This document shows positions 42,706-51,668 of a stretch of 64,000 nucleotides of DNA, piece by piece. Source of the DNA: Bacillota bacterium. Its GTDB lineage: Bacteria > Bacillota > Clostridia > Oscillospirales > Acutalibacteraceae. Under the pieces are notes generated by a model. The model did not search any database. It worked only from the letters and a program-made list of their open reading frames with translations, and was not told where the DNA came from. The stretch spans positions 89,598-153,597 of the forward strand of contig JAEZCC010000025.1 in the NCBI GenBank assembly GCA_023412715.1, given 5' to 3'. Made by a program: the position numbers and the translations under genes. Each line of letters starts with the position of its first letter. The first letter of the stretch is position 1.

Positions 42706-44160
42706 TCACAGTCTTCCGGCGATGACGTCGGCCACGACTTCACGTTCGTCGAGGTGGTACTTCACGCCCTTGATTTCCTGGTAATTTTCGTGGCCCTTGC
42801 CGGCCAGGACGATGATGTCGCCGTCCTGCGCGTTTTCCATGCAGTATTTGATCGCCTGCTTCCGGTCCGGGATGACGACGTATTTTCCGTCCGTCTTCCC
42901 GATGCCGACCTTGATGTCCGCGATGATGTCCATCACGTCTTCATAGCGGGAATTGTCCGCCGTGATGACGGAGAGGTCGGCCAGGCGGCCGCTGACCTCG
43001 CCCATCTCGAACCGGCGGGCGCGGTCGCGGTTGCCGCCCGCGCCGAACAGGCAGACAAGGCGCGGCGGGCGGTACTCGCGAAGCGTCTCGAGGATGTTCT
43101 GCATGCTCAGGGCGTTGTGGGCGTAGTCGATCAGCAGGGTATAGCTGCCCGGAACCTTTACCGGCTCCACCCTGCCCTTCACCTTGACGGTATCGAGGCC
43201 TTCCCGGATTTCTTTTTCCCCGACCGGGAAGTGCAGGCAGACCGCTGCGGCGGCCAGCGCGTTGTAGACGCTGAACCGGCCGGGGATGTCGACGTCCACG
43301 CCGAAGCGAAGGCGGCCCTCCATCCCGAAATGCGCGCCGAGATACCCGGGGCGGGAGATCAGCTTTTCCCCCGAAGCGCGCAGCTCTGCCGAAGCGCCGA
43401 AGCCGTACGTCTCAAGCGGGCAGGTGTGGCCCTTTGTCACGCCCTGCCAGTTTGGGTCGTCGACGTTCACGATACCGGTTTTGCAGCGGCGGAACAGCAG
43501 GCTCTTGCACTGCATGTATTCCTCGACGCTTTTGTGCTCGCTGCCGCCGATGTGGTCCGGCGAAAAATTGGTGAACAGGCCGTAGTCGAATAGGATGCCG
43601 TCCACCCTGTGGTCGCGCAGGCCGATGGAGGAGGCCTCGAGCACCGCGGCCCTGCAGCCGGCGTCCGCCATCATGCGCAGGTACCGCTGCACGTCGTAGG
43701 ATTCCGGCGTCGTGTTGTCGGTCTCGATCACGTCGTTGCCGATGACGGCGCCGATGGTGCCGATGACGCCGGTCCTGATGCCGCCCGCCTCCAGAATGGA
43801 GCGGATCATGTAGGAAGTGGTCGTCTTGCCCTTCGTCCCCGTGATGCCGACCACGGTCATCCGCTCGGCCGGGTGGCCGAACCATGCGGCGGAAATCTGC
43901 GCCATGGCCGCGCGCGTATCCTCCACCGTCACGACCGTGCAGCCCTGTGCCTGCACGGGGCGCTGCGCGACGACGGCCGCCGCCCCGGCCTGCGCGGCGC
44001 GGCCCGCGAATTCATGGCTGTCTACCTTCGAGCCGCAGAGGCAGATGAACAGGCTTCCCCTGCTGACCTTCCGGGAGTCGTACACGACGTCTTCTATCTC
44101 GACATTCGAAGGGCCGTCGACGGTGCATTCCAGCCCTTTCAGCAGATCTTTAAGCAGCAT
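42706..44160 (-). CDS. murE: UDP-MurNAc-tripeptide synthetase (probably meso-DAP adding)
   Basis: A 484-residue MurE. P-loop GITGTKGKTTTSYMI, TDNTTPESYDVQRYL, EASSIGLRDHRVDGI and the carbamylated-Lys region are present. The amino-acid specificity box reads TADNSRYED: it keeps Asn, Arg and Glu of the DAP-type DNPR motif but has Ser for Pro, so meso-DAP is likely but not certain. GGGAGGA precedes ATG 44160. It is the first gene of murE-murF. Confidence 0.9.
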   Translation of the reverse strand: MLLKDLLKGLECTVDGPSNVEIEDVVYDSRKVSRGSLFICLCGSKVDSHEFAGRAAQAGAAAVVAQRPVQAQGCTVVTVEDTRAAMAQISAAWFGHPAERMTVVGITGTKGKTTTSYMIRSILEAGGIRTGVIGTIGAVIGNDVIETDNTTPESYDVQRYLRMMADAGCRAAVLEASSIGLRDHRVDGILFDYGLFTNFSPDHIGGSEHKSVEEYMQCKSLLFRRCKTGIVNVDDPNWQGVTKGHTCPLETYGFGASAELRASGEKLISRPGYLGAHFGMEGRLRFGVDVDIPGRFSVYNALAAAAVCLHFPVGEKEIREGLDTVKVKGRVEPVKVPGSYTLLIDYAHNALSMQNILETLREYRPPRLVCLFGAGGNRDRARRFEMGEVSGRLADLSVITADNSRYEDVMDIIADIKVGIGKTDGKYVVIPDRKQAIKYCMENAQDGDIIVLAGKGHENYQEIKGVKYHLDEREVVADVIAGRL

Positions 44161-44398
44161 AAAAATCCTCCCTCGCAGGCTGAGCCTGCACGCAATTTTT
44201 CACATAGCCGGCCGGGGGCGTTCCCGCCGCAGGTGCAAGCGGCGCCTTGCATTTTCCCAAAAATGGAAACAGGTTTTTCGCCGGGCGGAACGTTTCAACT
44301 TCGAGCAAATCCCCGGGAGTTTTCCGATTTTCTCCCGCCGGAGCGGGCTCGTTATTCATCCGGGCGGAACGGCGGCACACCGCCAAGTATCAGGTATA

Positions 44399-44427
44399 AT
44401 GATACGATATCGCAAAAACGATGTCAA
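44399..44427 (-). promoter_or_regulatory. Sigma-A promoter of murE-murF
   Basis: Minus strand: TTGACA (44427-44422), 17-bp spacer, TATCAT (44404-44399). The leader to murE is about 230 nt. The region 44161-44641 holds this promoter, the leader, and upstream of the radical SAM gene an AT-rich stretch with TATAGT at 44553 but no firm plus-strand promoter. Confidence 0.75.
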
Positions 44428-44641
44428 TCGAAACATAGGGCTTTGCCGCGCCGGCCCTGCGGAAACGCCGAAGAGCGGATCCGCGCGGGCCGTTTTCCGG
44501 TAAGCCGACACTTACCGGGTTTTGTATAAAAATATTACTTTGTTCCAGAACTGTATAGTTACAAGATTGGCTGGAAATGTTATTCTGAAGCAGATACAGC
44601 GAGTGGTTCCTGAAGAATTTGCTGAAAGGGAGAGAAACGAT

Positions 44642-46075
44642 ATGGCTACCGTAAACGAACGGCTGCAGGCTTTCGGGCTGAAAAAAGTGCTCGACTACCT
44701 CGACAGCAATCCGCAGGAAAATGTCCCGAAAGCAATCGGCTGGCTACGCAAGTTCGACAAAGACAATTACTACAAAAACACCTACGACATGATCACCGGC
44801 TTCATGACCGATCCCAGCAATAACTGGAATCGTCTGATCTCCAGTCTCTACACCGACATCGACGACGGCGTAAGGCGGAAGATGTTTGAAAACTTCATCA
44901 TCAACTCCGCGATTCTCGGGCCGCGCCACAAGAACAAAATAGAAGAAAAATACGACTGTAACGTCCCATGGGCCATTTTGATGGACCCCACCTCAGCCTG
45001 CAACCTGCACTGCACCGGGTGCTGGGCCGCCGACTACGGCCACCAGATGAACCTCTCTTTCGAGCAGCTTGACGACATTGTGAAGCAGGGCAAAGAGCTC
45101 GGCACCTACATGTATATCTTCTCGGGCGGCGAGCCGCTGGTGCGCAAGAACGACATCATCCGCCTGTGCGAAAAGCACGGCGACTGCGAGTTTCTCGCAT
45201 TCACGAACGGCACGCTGATCGACGAAACGTTCACCGACGAGATGCTGCGGGTCAAGAACTTCGTGCCGGCCATCAGCATCGAGGGCTACGAAGAGCAGAC
45301 GGATTCCCGCCGCGGCAAGGGCACCTACCAGGCCGTGCTGAAAGCCATGAAGCTTCTGCGTGAAAAGAAGCTGCCGTTCGGCGCTTCCCTGTGCTACACC
45401 AGCAAGAACGCGGAAAACATCGGCAGCGACGAATATTTCGACTTCCTGATTGACCAGGGCTGCAAGTTCGCCTGGCTGTTCACCTACATGCCGGTCGGCG
45501 TGGACGCCGTGACCGACCTGATCGCCACGGCCGACCAGCGCAAATTCATGTACGACCAGATCCGCAAATTCCGCGGGACGAAGCCGCTTTTCACCATGGA
45601 TTTCTGGAACGACGGCGAATACGTCAACGGCTGCATCGCTGGCGGCCGGTGCTACCTGCACATCAACGCAAACGGCGATATCGAGCCGTGCGCGTTCATC
45701 CATTACGCGGACTCCAACATCAAGGAAAAGACTTTGCTGGAAGCTTACCGCTCCCCGCTGTTCATGCAGTACCGCCGCAACCAGCCGTTCAACGGCAACC
45801 AGCTGCGCCCGTGCCCGCTGCTTGACAACCCCGGCCGTCTGTCGCAGATGGTCAAGAAATCGGGCGCGCATTCCACCGACATGACGCACCCGGAGGACGT
45901 GGATTCCCTCACCGCAAAATGCGTCCCGGCCGCAAAAGAATGGGCGAAGGTCTCGAAAGAGATCTGGGATTCAAGCGAAGGCAAGCCGCGCGCGGAAGAA
46001 AAAGCGTGCGTCGAGGCCGATCGGAAAGAGACAATCCGCGACAAGGCGGAAAAAAAGCAGAAGGAAGTTTCCTGA
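44642..46075 (+). CDS. Radical SAM/SPASM-type protein of unknown function
   Basis: A 477-residue protein. After an alpha-helical N-terminal ~110 residues, the radical SAM motif is CNLHCTGCW (CxxxCxxC), followed by IFSGGEPLVRKNDII and the rest of the partial TIM barrel. A SPASM-like region has CIAGGRCYLHINANGDIEPCAF and RPCPLLDNPG, with several Cys for auxiliary clusters. The C-terminal 40 residues are charged. The substrate is unknown; no peptide precursor or partner is adjacent. ATG 44642 follows AAAGGGAGAG; the frame is open to 44522. Confidence 0.8.
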   Translation: MATVNERLQAFGLKKVLDYLDSNPQENVPKAIGWLRKFDKDNYYKNTYDMITGFMTDPSNNWNRLISSLYTDIDDGVRRKMFENFIINSAILGPRHKNKIEEKYDCNVPWAILMDPTSACNLHCTGCWAADYGHQMNLSFEQLDDIVKQGKELGTYMYIFSGGEPLVRKNDIIRLCEKHGDCEFLAFTNGTLIDETFTDEMLRVKNFVPAISIEGYEEQTDSRRGKGTYQAVLKAMKLLREKKLPFGASLCYTSKNAENIGSDEYFDFLIDQGCKFAWLFTYMPVGVDAVTDLIATADQRKFMYDQIRKFRGTKPLFTMDFWNDGEYVNGCIAGGRCYLHINANGDIEPCAFIHYADSNIKEKTLLEAYRSPLFMQYRRNQPFNGNQLRPCPLLDNPGRLSQMVKKSGAHSTDMTHPEDVDSLTAKCVPAAKEWAKVSKEIWDSSEGKPRAEEKACVEADRKETIRDKAEKKQKEVS

Positions 46076-46136
46076 ATTTCTCACGCCGACACAAAAAACA
46101 TTCCGGCTCCCCGCGGAAATTCCGCGGGGAGCTTTT

Positions 46137-46682
46137 TTACAGGCCGAGCTCGCGCTGCGCCCGCTTCAGAAGCGCAATCCGCCGCCTGTAGTCGGGCAGG
46201 ATTTTCGCGACCTCCGCGTAAAAGAGCGGGCCGTGGTTTTTCTGCCGGATGTGGGCAAGCTCGTGTACGACGACGTAGTCGGCGGCCTCCGGGGGAAGCA
46301 GGGCGACGCGGCAGGAAAAGCACAGCCGGTCCTTCGCGCTGCACGAACCCCACCGCGCGGCGGCCTGCGTGACCTTCACGCCGGCGGGGGCGACGCCCAT
46401 CCGTGCGGCGTAATACGGGACCCGCCGCTCCAAAAGCTGCGCGGCCCTGCGCTTCAGCGCCTGCGTCTCCTCGGCCGAAAAGTTTCTGGCCTTCGCGTTC
46501 GCCTCCGCCTGCAGCAGAAGATGGCGCGCGACCCATTCCTCATGCTTTGCGACAAACGCGTCGATCTGCGCCTGCGGAAGGAAAAGCGGCGCCTTGACGA
46601 CGACGCGCAGGTCTTTCGTCACGCTCAGCGTCATGGTCCGCCGGCGCGAGCGCACGATTTCCACGCCGTGTTCCAAAGCCAT
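46137..46682 (-). CDS. YgjP-like (DUF45/M48-related) metallopeptidase
   Basis: A 181-residue protein with the zinc motif VVHELAHIRQKNHGPLFYAEV (HExxH plus a downstream HGP) and AARWGSCSAKDRLCFS, both typical of the YgjP/SprT-like group. The role is unknown. ATG 46682 lies only 1 nt after AAAGGAGG; TTG 46676 has ideal spacing and may be the true start. It is downstream of tsf by about 100 bp. Confidence 0.8.
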   Translation of the reverse strand: MALEHGVEIVRSRRRTMTLSVTKDLRVVVKAPLFLPQAQIDAFVAKHEEWVARHLLLQAEANAKARNFSAEETQALKRRAAQLLERRVPYYAARMGVAPAGVKVTQAAARWGSCSAKDRLCFSCRVALLPPEAADYVVVHELAHIRQKNHGPLFYAEVAKILPDYRRRIALLKRAQRELGL

Positions 46683-46780
46683 GCCTCCTTTGCTCAGTCC
46701 CGCGGCGCGATACGAAAAAGCAGCGCAGAAAGCTTCTCTGCGCTGCGTCTCTCCGGATGGAAAATCCGCCGGGGCGGAAT

Positions 46781-47695
46781 TCATTTTACAAGGCTTGCGA
46801 TCTCTTCGGCAAAATTGTCCTGGCGCTTTTCGAGGCCTTCGCCGCGCTCGAAACGCGCGAAATCCGCAATCCTGATGGCGCCGCCGAGCTGCTTGCCGGT
46901 CTGCTCGGTATACTTTCTGATGGTCAGCTTGTCGTCCTTGATATACGTCTGATCCACGAGGCAGACCTCTTCAAAGAACTTGCGCAGCCTGCCCTGCACG
47001 ATTTTCTCGGCGATGGCTTCCGGCTTGCCGGACTCCATGACCTGCTGCTTCAGGATGCTCTTTTCATGCTCGACGACCTCCGCGGGGACCTTTGTCTCGT
47101 CAAGGTACTGGGGGACAATCGCTGCAATCTGCATGCAGACGTTTTTCGCGTATTCCTCAAATTCCGGTTTCTTGGCGACCTCCGGGGAAGTTTCGAACTT
47201 TGCGAGCACGCCTATCTTGCCCTCGGCATGGATATACGCGCCCACAACGCCGTCAAACCTCTTGAAGCGGCGGACTCTCATGTTTTCGCCGATCTTGAGA
47301 ATCTTTTCTTTCAGGATGGCGTCGACGGTTTCGTCGGAGCCGGCGGCTTTCGTCTGGAGAAGGGCATCCACGTCGGCGGGATTGCTCCGAAGGACCGTGT
47401 CCGCGCAGGTCTTGACAAAGCTGCGGAACTCGGCGTTTTTCGCCACAAAGTCCGTCTCCGCGTTGACCTCGATCACCACGCCGGCGTTCCCGGCCTCGTT
47501 GGCCGTGGCAAATGCAATGCCCTCCGCCGCAATGCGGCCCGCCTTTTTTGTAGCTGCGGCAAGGCCCTTTTCCCGCAGAAAGTCGATTGCTTTCTCCATA
47601 TCCCCGTCCGCCTGGGACAGGGCTTTTTTGCAGTCCATCATGCCGCAGCCGGTCTTTTCACGAAGGGCCGCAACGTCTTTCGCTGTAAAAGACAT
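46781..47695 (-). CDS. tsf: Elongation factor Ts
   Basis: A 304-residue EF-Ts, nucleotide exchange factor for EF-Tu. N-terminal UBA-like region: AKDVAALREKTGCGMMDCKKAL; the TDFVAKN motif at ETDFVAKNAEF contacts EF-Tu. ATG 47695 (MSFTAKDV) follows GAGGA; seven extra codons upstream are not used. It forms the usual rpsB-tsf unit. Confidence 0.95.
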   Translation of the reverse strand: MSFTAKDVAALREKTGCGMMDCKKALSQADGDMEKAIDFLREKGLAAATKKAGRIAAEGIAFATANEAGNAGVVIEVNAETDFVAKNAEFRSFVKTCADTVLRSNPADVDALLQTKAAGSDETVDAILKEKILKIGENMRVRRFKRFDGVVGAYIHAEGKIGVLAKFETSPEVAKKPEFEEYAKNVCMQIAAIVPQYLDETKVPAEVVEHEKSILKQQVMESGKPEAIAEKIVQGRLRKFFEEVCLVDQTYIKDDKLTIRKYTEQTGKQLGGAIRIADFARFERGEGLEKRQDNFAEEIASLVK

Positions 47696-47760
47696 GTTGA
47701 TTCCTCGCTTTTTCAATAGTAAAGTAATGTTCCGGTTTTATCGTCCCGCTGAAAGGGGAT

Positions 47761-48507
47761 TTACTGCGCCGCCCGGTCTTCGGCCGCTTCGTCTTCCTTT
47801 GCTTCGGCCGCCGCGGCGCCCATCTGGCCCTCGCGGCCCTCGACGATGGCGTTCGCCATGGTCTCGGAAATCAGCTTGACGGCGCGGATGGCGTCGTCGT
47901 TGCCCGGAATCACATAATCGATCTCGTCCGGGTCGCAGTTGGTGTCGACGATTGCGACAATCGGGATATGCAGTTTCTTCGCTTCCGCGACGGCAATCCT
48001 TTCCTTGCGGGGGTCCACGATGAACAGGGCGCCCGGCAGGGACTTCATGTCTTTGATGCCGCCGAGGAACTTTTCAAGTTTTTCTATTTCGAGCTTGAGC
48101 TTTCCGACTTCCTTCTTCGGCAGAAGCTCGAACGTGCCGTCCTGCTCCATGGCCTTGAGCTGGTTCAGGCGGTCGATTCTGCGGCGGATGGTGCGGAAGT
48201 TGGTGAGCATGCCGCCGAGCCACCGGGCATTGACATAAAAGGCGCCCGCGCGCTCCGCTTCGTTTTTAATGGATTCCTGCGCCTGCTTTTTCGTGCCGAC
48301 GAACAGCACGGACTTTCCGTCCATAGAAAGGTCGCGGACAAAGTTGTACGCTTCCTCCAGCTTGCGGACCGTTTTCTGCAGGTCGATGATATAGATGCCG
48401 TTGCGCTCCGTGAAAATATACGGGGCCATTTTGGGGTTCCACCTTCTGGTCTGGTGGCCGAAATGCACGCCCGCTTCCAGAAGCTGCTTCATCGATACGA
48501 CTGACAT
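47761..48507 (-). CDS. rpsB: 30S ribosomal protein S2
   Basis: A 248-residue S2: MSVVSMKQLLEAGVHFGHQTRRWNPKM, then VNARWLGGMLTNFRTI and IPIVAIVDTNCDPDEIDYVIPGNDDAIRA. The C-terminal tail is acidic (EAKEDEAAED). ATG 48507 has AAGGAGGT upstream. Confidence 0.98.
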   Translation of the reverse strand: MSVVSMKQLLEAGVHFGHQTRRWNPKMAPYIFTERNGIYIIDLQKTVRKLEEAYNFVRDLSMDGKSVLFVGTKKQAQESIKNEAERAGAFYVNARWLGGMLTNFRTIRRRIDRLNQLKAMEQDGTFELLPKKEVGKLKLEIEKLEKFLGGIKDMKSLPGALFIVDPRKERIAVAEAKKLHIPIVAIVDTNCDPDEIDYVIPGNDDAIRAVKLISETMANAIVEGREGQMGAAAAEAKEDEAAEDRAAQ

Positions 48508-48561
48508 TGACAAAAACCTCCTTGGTTTTTCCTCCGCTGCGCTTTGATTTCGGCGATAAAA

Positions 48562-48576
48562 CCCGGAATCTCCGGG
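48562..48576 (-). promoter_or_regulatory. Terminator-like hairpin in the rpsB leader
   Basis: Minus strand CCCGGA-GAT-TCCGGG followed by TTTTA lies in the rpsB leader, between promoter and gene. It could serve feedback control of the rpsB-tsf operon, but the stem is only 6 bp. Confidence 0.35.
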
Positions 48577-48622
48577 CACCGTTCGCCGGGCGGCAGCGTG
48601 TGTTCTTAACAACGCGGAGAAT

Positions 48623-48651
48623 ATTATACCACAGGAACCGGCGTATTACAA
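48623..48651 (-). promoter_or_regulatory. Sigma-A promoter of rpsB-tsf
   Basis: Minus strand: TTGTAA (48651-48646), 17-bp spacer, perfect TATAAT (48628-48623). Confidence 0.85.
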
Positions 48652-48687
48652 GAGCGAAATTTCGGCGGCATGCGGCGGCGCAAACCG

Positions 48688-48716
48688 TTTCATCCCGCCG
48701 CGGTTTCTGCTATAAT
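48688..48716 (+). promoter_or_regulatory. Sigma-A promoter of the MFS transporter gene
   Basis: TTTCAT (48688-48693), 17-bp spacer, TATAAT (48711-48716). The leader to 48845 is about 120 nt. Confidence 0.6.
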
Positions 48717-48844
48717 AAGGTATTGTATGCGGAAATACGACGTGTCGCCAGAGTTCAGCGCAGCTCCCGGCGGTGTGCCGCGAACATATATTTTTTTCCG
48801 TTTTTCCAATCATTCAATCATTATTTCAGGAAGGGTATCCGCTT

Positions 48845-50287
48845 ATGCAAACATCGCAAACCAGTTGGAAACATACGGTCTGGGCAGTCGGCATCGGCAC
48901 GTTCATGTCGTCCCTCGACTCGAGCGTCGTCAACATCTCCCTGCCGCAGATGAGCGGGCATTTCGGCATCTCCATCGCCGCCGTGGAATGGGTCGTCATG
49001 GCGTACCTGCTTATCATCAGCAGCCTTCTGCTGATGTACGGACGCATCGGCGACCTGTACGGCAACCGGCGCGTCTACCTCGCCGGATTCGTGATTTTCA
49101 CGGCCGGCTCCCTGTTCTGCGGCCTTTCCCCCACCCTGCCGGCCCTGGTGGCGTCGCGCGTCTTTCAGGCCGTCGGCGCCGGGATGCTGATGGCCATGGG
49201 GCCGGCGATCATCACCGCCGTCGCGCCCCCGCAGGAGCGCGGCAAGGCGCTCGGCATGAACGGCGTGGCGGTTTCCGTCGCCCTGGCCTTCGGGCCGGTG
49301 CTGGGGGGGCTTCTCACCACCATGTTCGGCTGGCAGAGCATTTTTTACATCAACCTGCCCATCGGCGTTGCCGGCTATCTGCTCGGCCGCAGATTTCTGC
49401 CCGCCGACGGACCGCACACCCGCCAGCATTTCGACGTACCGGGAGCCGCGCTGTTCTTCCTCGCGATGATCGCCCTTTTGTTCCCGATGAACTACGGCGG
49501 CACGGCCGGCTGGACCAGCCCGCTGATTCTCGGCTCGTTCGCCGCCTCCGCCGCGCTGTTCGCGGGGTTCGCCGCGGTCGAGCTGAAATCCCCCTCGCCG
49601 ATGATGGACCTGACGCTGTTCCGCAACCGGCTTTTCACCATGAGCAACATCTCCCTGCTGATTTCGTTTGTGGCAGGTTTCGCCGTGACGCTGCTGATGC
49701 CCTTTTATCTTCAGGACCTGCGGGGGCTTTCGGCCTCCGCGGCCGGCCTGCTGCTGATTCCGCAGCCGCTCGTCACCATGCTGGCCGGGCCGGTCAGCGG
49801 CGTTCTTTCGGACCGGATGGACAGCCGGTACTTAAGCTCCGGCGGGATGCTTCTGGTCGCCGTGGGCATGTTCCTGCTCAGCACGCTGAACATCAGTTCC
49901 ACCGCGCTGCAGTCGTCGCTGTTTCTAGTCCTTCTGGGCCTCGGCAACGGGGTCTTCCAGACGCCGAACAACAGTTCCATCATGGGCAGCGTGCCTGACA
50001 ACCGGCGCGGCGTCGCCTCCGGCATGCTGGCCACGATGCGCAACGTGGGCATGGTGGTCGGCACGGCCCTTTCGGGCGCCGTGTTCAGCGGGCGGCAGGC
50101 ACAGCTGACCGCGGCGCTGAAGCTGAAGGGCGTCGCCGGGCAGGCTTTGAAGGTGCAGTCCTTCACCGGCGCGTTCCACTTCACCTACGTGATGGCCGGC
50201 GTTCTGGCGCTCGTCGCCGTGGGCGCCTCCCTGACCCGCGGTCCGCTGAACGCGGGGGCCGGCGCGGAAAGGGACGCGGCCTCCTGA
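48845..50287 (+). CDS. MFS drug:H+ antiporter, DHA2 (14-TMS) family
   Basis: A 480-residue membrane transporter of the EmrB/QacA type with about 14 hydrophobic segments. Motif A: GRIGDLYGNRRVYLAG; motif C: GPVLGGLLTTMFGW; DSSVVNISLPQMSGHF at the N-terminus has the D1-type Asp motif LDSSVVNIALP. It exports hydrophobic or cationic compounds. ATG 48845 follows AGGAAGGG; the frame is open to 48773. It is a single gene with its own terminator. Confidence 0.85.
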   Translation: MQTSQTSWKHTVWAVGIGTFMSSLDSSVVNISLPQMSGHFGISIAAVEWVVMAYLLIISSLLLMYGRIGDLYGNRRVYLAGFVIFTAGSLFCGLSPTLPALVASRVFQAVGAGMLMAMGPAIITAVAPPQERGKALGMNGVAVSVALAFGPVLGGLLTTMFGWQSIFYINLPIGVAGYLLGRRFLPADGPHTRQHFDVPGAALFFLAMIALLFPMNYGGTAGWTSPLILGSFAASAALFAGFAAVELKSPSPMMDLTLFRNRLFTMSNISLLISFVAGFAVTLLMPFYLQDLRGLSASAAGLLLIPQPLVTMLAGPVSGVLSDRMDSRYLSSGGMLLVAVGMFLLSTLNISSTALQSSLFLVLLGLGNGVFQTPNNSSIMGSVPDNRRGVASGMLATMRNVGMVVGTALSGAVFSGRQAQLTAALKLKGVAGQALKVQSFTGAFHFTYVMAGVLALVAVGASLTRGPLNAGAGAERDAAS

Positions 50288-50315
50288 ACCCGCCCCGCGA
50301 AGGCGGCGGCCAGTG

Positions 50316-50349
50316 AAAAAGAACGGCCGGATAACCGGCCGTTCTTTTT
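50316..50349. terminator. Bidirectional intrinsic terminator
   Basis: A perfect 15-bp stem (50316-50330 with 50335-50349) with ATAA loop and A5/T5 ends lies between convergent MFS and ymxH-like genes. Confidence 0.9.
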
Positions 50350-50360
50350 GCGCATTCCCG

Positions 50361-50654
50361 TCATTTGCGATCGAAAATAGCCCCGAGGCCGCGCGGCGGC
50401 CCTTTGGTCCGGCACAGGCTGCTGTAATTGACGAGGATGGTGTCGTCGCCGATGACCTGGATATCCTGCCAGCGGATGACGACGTCGTCCTCCCGGCCGA
50501 GCAGGCCGAACCACCGCAGCCTGCCGTAAATGATGATTGCGGTCACCCGCGCGTTCGTCGTGTCTATTTCAAGATCGCAGACGTTGCCGAGGCGCATGCC
50601 GTCCTTTACGTTGATGACTTCCTTGTGGCGCATATCGTCGATGCAGCAGTTCAC
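50361..50654 (-). CDS. YlmC/YmxH-family sporulation protein (PRC-barrel)
   Basis: A 97-residue PRC-barrel protein: RHKEVINVKDGMRLGNVCDLEID is the barrel start, WFGLLGREDDVVIRWQDIQVIGDDTILV the second half. YlmC/YmxH proteins are conserved in endospore formers, with unclear function. GTG 50654 has GGAGGTG 9-10 nt upstream. It is downstream of sigG on the same strand, a common placement. Confidence 0.85.
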   Translation of the reverse strand: MNCCIDDMRHKEVINVKDGMRLGNVCDLEIDTTNARVTAIIIYGRLRWFGLLGREDDVVIRWQDIQVIGDDTILVNYSSLCRTKGPPRGLGAIFDRK

Positions 50655-50776
50655 CGCCCCACACCTCCCGCCAAATTGTATGACGGCCGGCCGCAGATTA
50701 TTTGATATGGCCCGGAAGAAATGCTACAATATATAAGAAAGCAAAGCGGAACGGGCCGCACCGGCCCGCACCGCGT

Positions 50777-51547
50777 TCAGATATCTTTTTTAATTTTGTC
50801 GAGCGCGGCCTTCTCGAGGCGCGAGACCTGGGCCTGGCTGATGCCGATTTCGGAGGCGACCTCCATCTGCGTCTTGCCCTGGAAGTACCGCATGGAAAGA
50901 ATGTTTTTCTCCCGGTCGTTCAGGCCCTTGATCGCCTCCTTGAGGGCAATCTCGTCGAGCCAGTTGTTGTCGTCGTTGTTGTCGCCCACCTGATCCATCA
51001 CGTAGATGGTGTCGCCGCCGTCCGAAAAGACCGGCTCGTAGAGCGAGACCGGCTCCACAATGGATTCCAGCGCCACGACGACCTCTTCGCGCGGGATGCC
51101 GAGCTCTTTCGCAATCTCCTCGACCGTCGGCTCACGGCTGTTCTTCGCGACCATCTTCTCTTTGACCTGCATAGCCTTGTAGGCGGTGTCCCGCAGGGAG
51201 CGGCTGACGCGGATGCTGTTGTTGTCGCGCAGGTAGCGGCGTATTTCTCCGATAATCATGGGAACGCCATAAGTAGAGAAGCGGACCCCTTGGTTGATAT
51301 CGAAATGGTCGATGGCTTTGATGAGGCCGATGCACCCGACCTGAAACAGGTCGTCCAGGTTTTCGCCGCGGTTCGTGAACCGCTGAATCACGCTCAGCAC
51401 AAGCCGCAGATTCCCGCTGATAAGCTCGTCGCGCGCTTTTTTGTCGCCGTCACGGACGCGCCGCAGCAGTTCCATCTTTTCTTTTTCCGTCAGCACTTTC
51501 AGCTTGGAAGTGTTGACGCCGCAGATTTCAACTTTGTTGTACTGCAC
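50777..51547 (-). CDS. sigG: Sporulation sigma factor SigG
   Basis: A 256-residue late forespore sigma factor. The N-terminus QYNKVEICGVNTSKLKVLT is diagnostic of SigG. Region 2: RLVLSVIQRFTNRGENLDDLFQVGCIGLIKAIDHFD; region 4 ends with TQMEVASEIGISQAQVSRLEKAAL. It has no pro-sequence. GTG 51547 is used with GGGGGG 7-8 nt upstream, where the family starts. A sigma-F-like promoter lies upstream. Unlike Bacillus and many Clostridia, it is not directly beside sigE: cca and the glycosylase gene lie between, on the other strand. Confidence 0.95.
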   Translation of the reverse strand: MQYNKVEICGVNTSKLKVLTEKEKMELLRRVRDGDKKARDELISGNLRLVLSVIQRFTNRGENLDDLFQVGCIGLIKAIDHFDINQGVRFSTYGVPMIIGEIRRYLRDNNSIRVSRSLRDTAYKAMQVKEKMVAKNSREPTVEEIAKELGIPREEVVVALESIVEPVSLYEPVFSDGGDTIYVMDQVGDNNDDNNWLDEIALKEAIKGLNDREKNILSMRYFQGKTQMEVASEIGISQAQVSRLEKAALDKIKKDI

Positions 51548-51570
51548 GATGCATCCCCCCCATCTGAAAG

Positions 51571-51600
51571 CATTATTACCAGACGAGCGGAAGATCATGC
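51571..51600 (-). promoter_or_regulatory. Sigma-F-like promoter of sigG
   Basis: Minus strand: GCATG (51600-51596), 15-bp spacer, GGTAATAATG (51580-51571). The -10 fits GGnnAnAHTR fully and the -35 fits GYWTA at four of five positions, as recalled for sigma-F. It lies 24 nt upstream of the GTG. Confidence 0.6.
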
Positions 51601-51668
51601 AGCAGGGCCGCCAAATTCCGTATGATATTTTCGACAGGATTCAGTTGAAAACGAGGGGTGATGATAGT

